DNA of 64,000 bases. It comes from Actinopolymorpha rutila. GTDB lineage: Bacteria > Actinomycetota > Actinomycetes > Propionibacteriales > Actinopolymorphaceae. The notes under the pieces are model-generated. The model did not search any database. It was not told the origin of the DNA and saw nothing but the letters and a program-made list of their open reading frames with translations. The stretch is from assembly GCF_013407855.1 (NCBI RefSeq), contig NZ_JACBZH010000001.1, positions 1,674,001-1,738,000 of the forward strand, given 5' to 3'. Shown here piece by piece: positions 34,717-42,586 of this stretch. The position numbers and the translations under genes are program-made. Each line of letters starts with the position of its first letter. Positions within the stretch are counted from its first letter, which is position 1.

Positions 34717-35712
34717 ATGAGCGCGATGGAGCAGCTGGGGTTCGACGCGATGCCGCGCCGGTTGTTCCGGGCGACACCGACCAGGTTGGTGACCTGGCTG
34801 GACTGCCCGCGCCGCTACCGGTTCACCTACCTCGACCGCCCCACGCCGCCGAAAGGTCCGCCGTGGGCACACAACAGCGTGGGCGCGGCCGTGCACACCG
34901 CACTGGCGGCCTGGTGGCGGCTTCCGGTGCCGGAGCGCACACCGGTGGCGGCCGCCCGGATCGCCTGGCGGGCCTGGATCGACGAGGGCTTCCGCGACGA
35001 CGCCCAGAGCCAACGCTGGCGCATGCACGCGTGCCGGATGGTGGAGGACTACGTCGCGCACCTCGATCCGGCCGACGAGCCCGTCGGCGTCGAGCGCACC
35101 GTCGCCCTCACGACGGCCACGCTCGCGTTGTCCGGACGCGTGGACCGCGTCGACCTGCGTCCCGTCACGCACCACGGCTACCTCGACGAGGACGACGTGG
35201 ACGCCCTGGACGCCGTCACTGATGTCGATGACAGCGACGGCGGCGAGCCCGAGGAGCCGAACGCCGGGAACCCGAACGTCGCCGCCGGTCACGACGACAG
35301 CGCCCTCGAACTCGTGGTGGTCGACTACAAGAGCGGCACCCGGGTGCTCACCACCGCCGACGCGCGAAGCTCGCTGGCACTCGCGGTCTACGCCGCCGCG
35401 ACCGCCCGCACCCTGCGCAGGCCGTGCCGGAAGGTGGAGCTGCACCACCTCGCCTCGGGCACGGTCGTCGGCTGGGAGCACACCGAGGAGTCGCTGAGCC
35501 GTCACCTCCACCGGGCCGACCAGATGGGGGCGGAGGCGGCGCGGGCCGAGCAGGCGTTCGCACAGGGGCTGTCCGCGGCCGACCTCGACGAGGTGTTCCC
35601 GCCACGGCCGGGTCCGCTGTGCCAGTGGTGCGACTTCTCCGCGCACTGCCCGCAGGGACGCTCCGCCTATCCGACCCGGCGGCCGTGGGAAGCGCTGGAC
35701 CCGAACGTCTAG
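34717..35712 (+). CDS. Stand-alone RecB/Cas4-type 4Fe-4S exonuclease
   Basis: 331 residues. A PD-(D/E)XK nuclease: catalytic residues in LSGRVDRVDLR and VVVDYKSGTRV, and QxxxY-like ALAVYAAATAR. Four cysteines form an Fe-S staple: Cys30 (WLDCPRRYRF) plus Cys302, Cys305 and Cys311 in PLCQWCDFSAHC. The same CxxCx5C tail is found in AdnA at 56429. There is no helicase domain, so it is a free nuclease or a partner for a separate helicase. An Asp/Glu-rich insert (residues 155-190) interrupts the nuclease core. Conserved in actinobacteria. Role in repair or RNA/DNA turnover is inferred. Confidence 0.82.
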   Translation: MSAMEQLGFDAMPRRLFRATPTRLVTWLDCPRRYRFTYLDRPTPPKGPPWAHNSVGAAVHTALAAWWRLPVPERTPVAAARIAWRAWIDEGFRDDAQSQRWRMHACRMVEDYVAHLDPADEPVGVERTVALTTATLALSGRVDRVDLRPVTHHGYLDEDDVDALDAVTDVDDSDGGEPEEPNAGNPNVAAGHDDSALELVVVDYKSGTRVLTTADARSSLALAVYAAATARTLRRPCRKVELHHLASGTVVGWEHTEESLSRHLHRADQMGAEAARAEQAFAQGLSAADLDEVFPPRPGPLCQWCDFSAHCPQGRSAYPTRRPWEALDPNV

Positions 35713-35824
35713 GCCGCCGGGTGGCCGAGTCATGGGCACCCGGCCGAATCCCATGTGGGGAAGGTGCCGCGATTGTCATCGTGGCCCGCTCGCCCCGACG
35801 TAGTGCGGCACCTACGGTATGTAC

Positions 35825-36097
35825 ATGGATCTGCTTCGCCTGTTGACCACACCGCGCAAGTTGCTCGGCGGGGCGACGGTCGTGTTGTCGGCGCTGGCCG
35901 CGGTGTGGGTGTTCGGGCAGAACGACGGCAGGCTGCCGGCGGGCCTCGCACTTCTGCTGCCGGTCGTCATCCTCAGCGTCATGGCGTGGAAGCAACGGCG
36001 GCCCGGTCGCGGCTGGATCTACCTCTTCTTCGCGTGGGCGTTGGCCTTCGTGGCTTACGGCGCGTTGTTTCCCGGTGGGCTACGGCTACCCGGCTGA
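35825..36097 (+). CDS. Small membrane protein
   Basis: 90 residues, three hydrophobic segments (LLGGATVVLSALAAVWVFG, AGLALLLPVVILSVMAW, GWIYLFFAWALAFVAYGALF). No family recognised. Two in-frame ATGs, 35819 and 35825; I prefer 35825 because TACGGT ends exactly 6 nt before it and no Shine-Dalgarno exists, suggesting a leaderless mRNA. The last 12 bp overlap the convergent hydrolase gene. Confidence 0.6.
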   Translation: MDLLRLLTTPRKLLGGATVVLSALAAVWVFGQNDGRLPAGLALLLPVVILSVMAWKQRRPGRGWIYLFFAWALAFVAYGALFPGGLRLPG

Positions 36098-36976
36098 CCC
36101 CGCCGTGTCGGGGTGGAGGGAGTTCCAGTACGCCGTGAGCACGTCCGCCGTGGCGTCGGGCCGGTCCACCGCGGGGGAGTGACCCGCACCGTCGATCTCG
36201 TGTACCGGCGCGCCGAGCCGGTCGGCCATTTCGCGTTGTACGGCAGGGCTCCACGCGTCGTCGTCGACGCCGAAGGCGACCATCGTGGGTACGCCGGTGC
36301 CGGCGAGTTCGGCCACCAGGTCTGGTGCCGCGACGAGCTGGCGGGTGAACTCGGTGAGCGAGACCGGGTTGTTGGCGCAGAACCTCCGGGCGAGAAATTC
36401 CTCGATGTGCGCGGGTTCCTCGGTTGCGCCGTTCCTGCGTTCGAGCTCGCGCTTGGCGGCGTACACCGCGGGCAGTCCCTGCGTGGGAATGGCTTCCACC
36501 ATGAGGTCGAGCATCTGCGCCTGCCCACCGCCCAGCCCGGCCGGGCCGGAACCCAACAGGGTGATGGAGGCGAACGCTTCGGGCTTGACGAGCACCGCGG
36601 CCCGGGCGATCAGGCCGCCGAACGAGTGACCGACCAGGTGGACCGGGCCGGCATCCATCGCCTCGGCCATCGCGTACGCGTCCAGCCCGAGTTCGTAAAG
36701 GTCGTACGCCGACGGTTCGTCCGGTCCGGCGGTCTCGAACTGTCCGCGCTGGTCGACCGCCACCGCGCGTCGCCCGGTTCGGGCAAGCGCGGGCAGCAAC
36801 GACAGAAAGTCCTCCTTGCTGCCGGTCCAGCCCGGAAGCAACAGGGCCGCCGAGCCGGGGGCGCCGGAACGCCGTGCGGCAGGCGTGGCATCAAGTACCG
36901 CGAACTCCCCCCGGGACGTGCCGAGCCACGCAGAGCGGACACCTGCGGGCAAGTCGAGGAACCTCGGCGTGCTCAT
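36086..36976 (-). CDS. Alpha/beta hydrolase
   Basis: 296 residues. Oxyanion motif LLLPGWTGSKEDFLSLLPAL, nucleophile Ser in VHLVGHSFGGLIARAAV, acid in VAFGVDDDAWSP and His in IDGAGHSPAVDRPDA: a complete triad. Short-chain esterases, haloperoxidase-like and lactonase enzymes all share this pattern, so no substrate is offered. TAGCGT ends 8 nt before the ATG with no Shine-Dalgarno. It diverges from the L,D-transpeptidase gene. Confidence 0.82.
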   Translation of the reverse strand: MSTPRFLDLPAGVRSAWLGTSRGEFAVLDATPAARRSGAPGSAALLLPGWTGSKEDFLSLLPALARTGRRAVAVDQRGQFETAGPDEPSAYDLYELGLDAYAMAEAMDAGPVHLVGHSFGGLIARAAVLVKPEAFASITLLGSGPAGLGGGQAQMLDLMVEAIPTQGLPAVYAAKRELERRNGATEEPAHIEEFLARRFCANNPVSLTEFTRQLVAAPDLVAELAGTGVPTMVAFGVDDDAWSPAVQREMADRLGAPVHEIDGAGHSPAVDRPDATADVLTAYWNSLHPDTAGSAG

Positions 36977-37107
36977 GGAACGCCACGCTAGCGTTGCCGG
37001 AGTTCGGTGCTGCGACAGGGCGTGAAATTGCGCCACATAAACGCACTAGGATGGGCGCCCCGTGATCTTCGCGGAGTTCCCCGTTTCCTGTAAGGAGAGG
37101 TGCTGCC

Positions 37108-37869
37108 ATGAGGCACGCCGCGTCGCGCGAGCGCCCGCGTCCGGGCACCCGGCTTCGTAGGTGGCGGCTGCTCGCGGCGGGCGGATCCGCACTTGTGGTT
37201 GCCGTTGCACTCCTCGGCGCTGTCGGCATGCTGCCTCTCGGGGATGTCCGCATGGTCGCCTCGGCCAAGAACTCCGTTCTGGACAACCGTTCCCGGCAGA
37301 TCGCGGACCGTTCCCAGCGAGAATCCGCCGGAGAGCCGGCCGCGACCCCGCGGCCCACCGCATCTCCGTCGCCCAGCCGCACTCCTACCATCAAGCAGGC
37401 GCCGGCCGGCGTGGCCGACGCCACGGTGGCTCTGGACGCGGTGGCGGCGACCGTCGGCGACAAGATGCCCGCGGGCACCGGCAGCGGCAAGCGGATCGTC
37501 TACGCGCTCTCCGCCAACCACGTGTGGCTGGTCGACGCGGACAACACCGTGCACCGGTCCTATCTCGTGTCCGGTACGAAGTTCGGCCAGGTCTCACCGG
37601 GCACCTACCACGTGCTGCGCAAGCGCCGGCACACCACGAGCTACAACGGCCTTGACCGCATGCAGTACATGGTGACCTTCACCCACGGCCCGAACGCCGC
37701 GATCGGATTCCACGACATCCCGATCGTGATCTCCAGCGGCAAGGCGATCCAGACCCGGCTGCAGCTCGGCCAGTCGCTGTCGGACGGATGCGTACGACAG
37801 GACCCGCCCGACGCCAAGGCCCTGTGGGAGTTCGCGCCGGTGGGCACCACGGTCGTCGTCCTGCGCTAG
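37108..37869 (+). CDS. L,D-transpeptidase (YkuD domain), exported
   Basis: 253 residues. A signal anchor at residues about 24-45 (LLAAGGSALVVAVALLGAVG) is followed by a Ser/Pro/Thr-rich linker and the YkuD domain. The catalytic motif is complete: AIGFHDIP supplies the first His, and SLSDGCVRQDPPDA contains Cys228 in S-x-G-C-x-R. It forms 3-3 or protein cross-links in the cell wall, or belongs to the short type without Ig domains. AAGGAG lies about 10 nt before the ATG. It is convergent with the helicase gene, 7 bp apart. Fits the wall theme with dapD and the transglycosylase-like gene. Confidence 0.87.
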   Translation: MRHAASRERPRPGTRLRRWRLLAAGGSALVVAVALLGAVGMLPLGDVRMVASAKNSVLDNRSRQIADRSQRESAGEPAATPRPTASPSPSRTPTIKQAPAGVADATVALDAVAATVGDKMPAGTGSGKRIVYALSANHVWLVDADNTVHRSYLVSGTKFGQVSPGTYHVLRKRRHTTSYNGLDRMQYMVTFTHGPNAAIGFHDIPIVISSGKAIQTRLQLGQSLSDGCVRQDPPDAKALWEFAPVGTTVVVLR

Positions 37870-37876
37870 TCCTGCC

Positions 37877-39529
37877 CTAGTCCTGCGCCGAGTCGGCGGT
37901 CGAGTCGGCGGTGCTCGGACCGCTCCCGTTGCCGCCACCGCTGCCACCGCGTCGGCGAGTGCGCGTACGACGTCGCCTGGGCGCGCTCGCTCCGGACTCG
38001 TCCCCACCGGAGTGCGCCGCCGGGGCGGACTGGTCGCGGCCCGCTTCGGGACCACCGCCGGTCGTGTCCGCGGGCTCGGCCACGCCGGCACCGTCACCGT
38101 GGTCGGCGACCACCACGCCGGCACGGGTGCGCCGACGCTGCCGGCTCCGCCGGGACCGCGGGCGGTCGCCGTGCTCCTCGTGCTCGTCGGACTGCCCGAC
38201 CTCGGTCCTCCGGCCACGTCCGCCGTCGGCACCACCACCGGAGCGCCGTCGCTCCCGCGACCGTCCGCCCGGCTCGCGGCCGCGCTCGCGGTCGCCGGAC
38301 CGGGTGTCGCCCTTCGGAGCGCCGACCCGGCCCGTCACCTCCTTCGGAATGCCGAGGTCGGTGAACAGGTGGTCGGAGGTGGAGTAGGTCTCCACCGGCT
38401 CCTCGAACGGCAGTCCGAGGGCGTTGTTGATCATCTTCCAGCGGGTCAGGTCGGCCCAGTCGACGAACGTCACCGCGATACCCGAGGCACCTGCGCGACC
38501 GGTCCGGCCGATGCGGTGGACGTAGGTCTTCTCGTCGTCGGGGCAGGTGTGGTTGATGACGTGGGTGACGCCCTCGACGTCGATGCCGCGCGCCGCGACG
38601 TCGGTGGCGACCAGGACGTCGACCATGCCCGAGCGGAAGCGTTCCAGCCCGCGCTCCCGGGCCACCTGGCCCAGGTCGCCGTGGATGGCGGCGACGGCGA
38701 ACCCGCGGTCGGCCAGGTCGTCGGCCAGCCGCTGCGCCGCGCGCTTGGTCGTACAGAACAGCATCACCCGGCCGCAGCCCTCGGCCTGCAGGATCCGGGC
38801 GATCACCTCGGGCTTGTCGAGGTCGTGGCACCGGTAGACGAACTGCGCCGTGGCAGGGACGACCTGGCTCTCCTCGGCCGACTCGGCGCGGACGTTGATC
38901 GGGTGGCGCATGTGCCGCCGCGCCAACTGCACGATCGAACCGGGCATGGTGGCCGAGAACAGCATGGTCTGGCGCATCTCGTGCGTCTTGGCGATCAGCC
39001 GCTCGACGTCGGGCAGGAAGCCCAGGTCGAGCATGCGGTCGGCCTCGTCCAGCACCAGCAACTTGACGTGGGCCAGGTCGAGCGCCCTGCGGTCGGCGAG
39101 GTCGAGCAGCCGGCCGGGAGTGCCGACGACGACCTCCACGCCCTCGGCCAGCGCGTCGAGCTGGGGCTCGTAGGCAACCCCGCCGTAGACGGTGAGGATG
39201 CGGGCGGCACGCACGGACGCGGCGACCTTCAGGTCGGCGGTCACCTGAACCGCGAGCTCGCGGGTCGGGGCGACCACCAGCGCCTGGGGCTTGCCCGGCG
39301 CGTCCAGGTCGGCGAAGTCGCGGTCGGCGGGTACGACGATCCGCTGCAGCAGCGGGACCCCGAACGCCAGCGTCTTGCCCGTACCGGTCCGCGCCTGAGC
39401 GATCAGGTCGGCGCCGGTGAGCGCGATGGGAACCGCCATCTCCTGGATCGGGAAGGGTTCGGTGATCCCGACGTGCGCGAGGGCCTCGACGATGTCGGGC
39501 AGCGCGCCAAGTTCTTTGAAGGTCGTCAG
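37877..39529 (-). CDS. DEAD-box RNA helicase; probable CTG start
   Basis: 550 residues from a CTG at 39529. All helicase motifs are present: Q-motif GITEPFPIQ, motif I ARTGTGKT, PTRELA, DEAD (VLDEADRMLDLGF), SAT (LFSATMP), and motif VI HRIGRTGRAG. A basic, low-complexity tail follows (residues 390-550, RRRRTRTRRR). The first in-frame ATG (39439) would remove the whole Q-motif, which is needed for ATP binding. Upstream to the in-frame TGA there is no ATG, GTG or TTG, only CTG 39529 (TTFKELGALPD), with AGAGG 9 nt before it. A GTG at 39554 starts another frame and would need a frameshift. Mycobacterial counterpart: Rv3211 (RhlE). Confidence 0.85.
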   Translation of the reverse strand: MTTFKELGALPDIVEALAHVGITEPFPIQEMAVPIALTGADLIAQARTGTGKTLAFGVPLLQRIVVPADRDFADLDAPGKPQALVVAPTRELAVQVTADLKVAASVRAARILTVYGGVAYEPQLDALAEGVEVVVGTPGRLLDLADRRALDLAHVKLLVLDEADRMLDLGFLPDVERLIAKTHEMRQTMLFSATMPGSIVQLARRHMRHPINVRAESAEESQVVPATAQFVYRCHDLDKPEVIARILQAEGCGRVMLFCTTKRAAQRLADDLADRGFAVAAIHGDLGQVARERGLERFRSGMVDVLVATDVAARGIDVEGVTHVINHTCPDDEKTYVHRIGRTGRAGASGIAVTFVDWADLTRWKMINNALGLPFEEPVETYSTSDHLFTDLGIPKEVTGRVGAPKGDTRSGDRERGREPGGRSRERRRSGGGADGGRGRRTEVGQSDEHEEHGDRPRSRRSRQRRRTRAGVVVADHGDGAGVAEPADTTGGGPEAGRDQSAPAAHSGGDESGASAPRRRRTRTRRRGGSGGGNGSGPSTADSTADSAQD

Positions 39530-39817
39530 AGCTTCTCGCCTCTTGGTTCGTCACACTCGGTGGTGTGCTGGATCTGGACTGTGCGCGTAGGGGTGGGGCT
39601 GCGACGTCCGCGCGGCGGCCAGCAGATGATCAATGGCTGCCGGGACGGCTCCCCGCCACCGTGAGTCTATCCGCCGTCCCGTCGGCCGCCTTTACCAGGC
39701 GGCCAGACCGCGCTCGCCGACACCGCTACGCGCTCCTGCTCCGCCCTGCCGGACGGGCGCGGATGCCCCGCTCACCCTTCGCCGCCTGATCCACGGGAAA
39801 CGCCCTAAGCTCGGCGC

Positions 39818-40540
39818 ATGAGCGAGAGTCAGGAGAGTTCGCCTGCCCGCACGTCGTCCGCCGGTGTCGCGGCCTACGACGATCCGGTCTACCGGCCCGC
39901 GGTGATCGACCTGCTCGGCGTGCTGGCGTACGGCGAGCTGACCGCCTTCGAACGCCTCGCGGACGACGCCACCCTGGCGCCCACGCTGGAGGACAAGGCG
40001 GAGCTGGCCGCCCTGGCGGTGACGGAGTTCCACCACTACGAACGCCTGCGCGACCGGCTGCGGGACCTCGGCGTCGAGCCGGTCTCGGCGATGCGGCCGT
40101 TCCAGGCGGCGCTGGACACCTTCCACCACCACACCGCGCCCGCCGACTGGCTGGAGGGACTGGTGAAGGCGTACGTCGGTGACGGCATCGCCACCGACTT
40201 CTACCGCGAGGTGGCCGCCTACGTCGACGCTGACACCCGCGCGCTGGTGCTGGAGGTGCTCGAGAACACCGGGCACGCGGTGTTCGTGGTGGATCGGGTC
40301 CGCAAGGCCATCGCGGAGGAGCCCCGGATCGGCGGCCGGCTCGCACTGTGGGGGCGGCGGCTGGTGGGGGAGGCGCTGTCGCAGGCCCAGCGGGTCGCCG
40401 CCGAACGCGACGTGCTCACCGCGCTGCTGGTCGGCGGGGTGGACCGCCCCGGCATGGACCTCGCGGCGATCGGCCGGATGTTCGCCCGGCTGACCGAGAA
40501 GCACGCCCAGCGGATGGCCACGCTCGGCCTGCAGGCCTAG
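39818..40540 (+). CDS. Ferritin-like fold protein (MiaE-like)
   Basis: 240 residues, nearly all helical. Probable di-iron ligands are Glu in VLAYGELTAFERLADD, the E-x-x-H-H pair in AVTEFHHYERLRDRL, and Glu residues in VLEVLENTGHAVFVVD. This resembles ferritin-like/tRNA-hydroxylase-type four-helix bundles. The family sits beside the DEAD-box helicase gene in actinobacteria (Rv3210c beside Rv3211), which hints at a link to RNA metabolism but is not proof. Leaderless-type start: TAAGCT ends 6 nt before the ATG. Divergent from the helicase gene. Confidence 0.78.
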   Translation: MSESQESSPARTSSAGVAAYDDPVYRPAVIDLLGVLAYGELTAFERLADDATLAPTLEDKAELAALAVTEFHHYERLRDRLRDLGVEPVSAMRPFQAALDTFHHHTAPADWLEGLVKAYVGDGIATDFYREVAAYVDADTRALVLEVLENTGHAVFVVDRVRKAIAEEPRIGGRLALWGRRLVGEALSQAQRVAAERDVLTALLVGGVDRPGMDLAAIGRMFARLTEKHAQRMATLGLQA

Positions 40541-40592
40541 GGCGCGGTCGGAGGACGAAACCTGGCGAGCGGGAAGGCGAAGGACGCGCCGG

Positions 40593-40611
40593 CCGGGCCT
40601 GGCGGGCCCGG
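40593..40611. terminator. Hairpin between convergent genes
   Basis: CCGGGCC (40593-40599), 5-nt loop, GGCCCGG (40605-40611). It lies 53 bp after the ferritin-like gene stop and before the convergent GlsB-type gene, so it may stop transcription from the plus strand. No T-run. Confidence 0.4.
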
Positions 40612-40736
40612 ACCTGCGCGTCCTGTCGTACGGCGTGGTTCGAGTGGCGCTGTGAGCTCAGTAGCGTCCCGAACCGGACTCGCTGAACCGTTGGGAACTC
40701 AGACGAGGATTCGTACGTACCTCATCTTGTGATGCA

Positions 40737-41000
40737 TTACCTCCCGCGGCGGCTGGTCAGAGCCGACGCGATCGCCACGAAGATGGCGGCGAGGACGATG
40801 CTGATGATCCAGCGGATCCAGTCAGGACCAGACGTCGACGCGACACCCAGCGCGCCGGCGACCCAGTACCCGACCAGGACGCCGACGATGCCGCAGACAA
40901 TGGTCAGCCAGATCGGGATGTTGTCCCGGTTGCTCGGAGCTACCCACTTCCCGAGCAGGCCGATGATGATGCCTGCGATCAGAAGGCCGATAAGGCTCAT
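40737..41000 (-). CDS. GlsB/YeaQ/YmgE-family membrane protein
   Basis: 87 residues, three membrane helices (LIGLLIAGIIIGLLGKWVAP, IPIWLTIVCGIVGVLVGYWV, WIRWIISIVLAAIFVAIASA). The Gly-rich spacing (G-x3-G-x3-G) and length match the transglycosylase-associated/GlsB stress membrane proteins. GAAGG lies about 8 nt before the ATG. Stress inducibility is by analogy. Confidence 0.85.
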   Translation of the reverse strand: MSLIGLLIAGIIIGLLGKWVAPSNRDNIPIWLTIVCGIVGVLVGYWVAGALGVASTSGPDWIRWIISIVLAAIFVAIASALTSRRGR

Positions 41001-41035
41001 CTAGGTCACCTTCCATGGAGCTGCAAATGTGATCC

Positions 41036-41061
41036 CCCCGGGGCCCGTTCGGGCCCTGGGG
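41036..41061 (-). terminator. GC-rich hairpin downstream of the DUF3107 gene
   Basis: Arms CCCCGGGGCCCG (41036-41047) and CGGGCCCTGGGG (41050-41061) pair with one mismatch around a 2-base centre. On the minus strand it follows the DUF3107 gene and precedes the GlsB-type gene, separating their transcripts. Confidence 0.6.
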
Positions 41062-41116
41062 CGGTGCTCCCTCGACCGAAGCCGTTCGTCCCCCGTGGGT
41101 GGCGTGGCCGATGGGG

Positions 41117-41344
41117 TTACATGGCGCCGAATCCGACGCGACGCTCCGACTCGGGACCGATCTCGACGTAGGCAAGCTTGGCGGCGGGAACGACGACACG
41201 GCGGCCTCGCTCGTCAGCCAGGCTGAGCAACCCGTCTTCGCCGTGGAGAGCCTTGCTCACCGCGGCTTCGACGGCCTCGGGACTGTCGTTGCTCTCCAAC
41301 ACGATCTCCCGAGGAGCGTGCTGGACACCGATCTTGACCTCCAC
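41117..41344 (-). CDS. DUF3107 small conserved actinobacterial protein (TB9.4 type)
   Basis: 75 residues. It begins MEVKIGVQHAPREIVLESND and ends KLAYVEIGPESERRVGFGAM, the complete length of DUF3107 proteins. GTG start at 41344 with GAGAGGG 7-8 nt upstream; the frame continues further but the family start is clear. In M. tuberculosis the same gene (Rv3208A) lies next to the TetR gene, as here. Function unknown. Confidence 0.9.
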   Translation of the reverse strand: MEVKIGVQHAPREIVLESNDSPEAVEAAVSKALHGEDGLLSLADERGRRVVVPAAKLAYVEIGPESERRVGFGAM

Positions 41345-41572
41345 GTGGTCGCCCTCTCTTCTTCGTCGTTTGTCCATGTGTCGGGGCGCTTTGTCGGTCG
41401 GTTGACCGCCGGTGCCCCAGTTCGGCGGCCTCTCACCCCCATGGTGCACCGGCGGGACGAGGCTAGCCGAGAACGTGCACTAAGTCGCGCAGGATCATCC
41501 CGCTTCGTCCCTTTGCCGCACCCGCCGTCGAGCGGGGCGAAACCGACGCCGTAGCGGTGCCGTTGTGGGTGG

Positions 41573-42190
41573 TCACTCGGCCCGGGGGAACCCCCGGATG
41601 CCCCGCCACGCGAGGGTGGTCAACAGTCTGGTGGCCTCGTCCCGGCCGATCGTGCCGTCCGAGGACAGCCACCACCGCGCGGTGACCTGGGCGGTGCCGG
41701 CGAGCCCGGCGGCCAGCAGGAGCGCCTGCTCCCTGGGGACCCCGGCGTCCTCCTGGATGACGTCGGCGATGGCGTCCGCGCACTGGTGGGCCACCCGGTC
41801 CACCCGCTCGCGGACGGCGGGCTCGCCGGTCAGGTCGGACTCGAACACCAGGCGGAACGTGCCGTCCTCGTCGCTCACGAAGTCGAGGTAGGCCCGCATC
41901 GTCGCCGCGACCCGCTGCTGGTTGTCGGTCGTGGAGGCCAAGGCGGTGCGTACGGCGTCCACCAGGCCGTCGCAGGTGGCGTCGAGCAGGGCGAGATACA
42001 GCTCGAGCTTGCTCGGGAAGTGCTGGTACAGCACGGGTTTGCTGACTCCCGCGCGGTCGGCGATGTCGTCCATCGCGGCGGCGTGGTAACCGACCGCGAC
42101 GAAGACCTGGCGTGCCGCGTCGAGCAGTTGGGCACGTCGGGCCAGCCGGGGAAGTCGGCCGCCGCGCGGGCGGGCCTCGGACACGGTCAC
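41573..42190 (-). CDS. TetR-family transcriptional regulator
   Basis: 205 residues. The N-terminal helix-turn-helix reads LLDAARQVFVAVGYHAAAMD, DIADRAGVSKPVLYQHFPSK, ending with LELYLAL. The remaining helical domain has a C-terminal tetramer-like TetR pattern (LLLAAGLAGTAQVTARWWLS). GTG start with GAGGAG about 6 nt upstream. It is transcribed toward the DUF3107 gene, the same pairing as Rv3208/Rv3208A, although orientation differs there as I recall. Ligand unknown. Confidence 0.88.
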   Translation of the reverse strand: MTVSEARPRGGRLPRLARRAQLLDAARQVFVAVGYHAAAMDDIADRAGVSKPVLYQHFPSKLELYLALLDATCDGLVDAVRTALASTTDNQQRVAATMRAYLDFVSDEDGTFRLVFESDLTGEPAVRERVDRVAHQCADAIADVIQEDAGVPREQALLLAAGLAGTAQVTARWWLSSDGTIGRDEATRLLTTLAWRGIRGFPRAE

Positions 42191-42212
42191 GTGCGCTCCT
42201 CAGTGCCTGCGG

Positions 42213-42389
42213 TCAGCGGTAGTCGTCGTCATCGAGGTCGACCTCGATGTGTTGTTCGACGAAGTCGGCCTCGGGGGCCTCGATGTCGGGCTCCTCCGAC
42301 TCCTCGGCCGTCTCCTCGGCGTCGGCGGGCCCCTCCTCGCGGGAGGGCACCTCGACCTCGCCGTCGAAAGGTACCTCGGTCTCGGACAT
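42213..42389 (-). CDS. Small, strongly acidic protein
   Basis: 58 residues. More than a third are Asp or Glu, with the core DIEAPEADFVEQHIEVDLDD and the end DDDDYR; almost no hydrophobic core. The ribosome binding site is excellent (GAGGAGG, 7 nt before the ATG), which supports a real gene. Short acidic actinobacterial proteins with an EAPEADxxEQ core occur widely but have no assigned role. It is 22 bp upstream of the TetR gene in the same direction and 197 bp after the polymerase gene. Confidence 0.68.
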   Translation of the reverse strand: MSETEVPFDGEVEVPSREEGPADAEETAEESEEPDIEAPEADFVEQHIEVDLDDDDYR

Positions 42390-42586
42390 GGCCTGCCTCC
42401 TCATTCCATCCGTTCCATCCGTGCGCGAACCGGCCGCGACGCGGGCGGACCGAGCGTTCGAGTCCGGCGTACCCACCGCCTTCCTCCCGACAGTAACCCG
42501 ACAGTAACCGCGAAGCCCCGTCGGCGGCAGCCCGAACCGCGCGAATCGGGCGAGTGCCCGCAACCACCCGCCTCCGCGCCGAGCGG

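Noticed and set aside
39439..39441. ATG as start of the DEAD-box helicase gene
   Set aside because: It would delete the Q-motif and the first 30 family residues.
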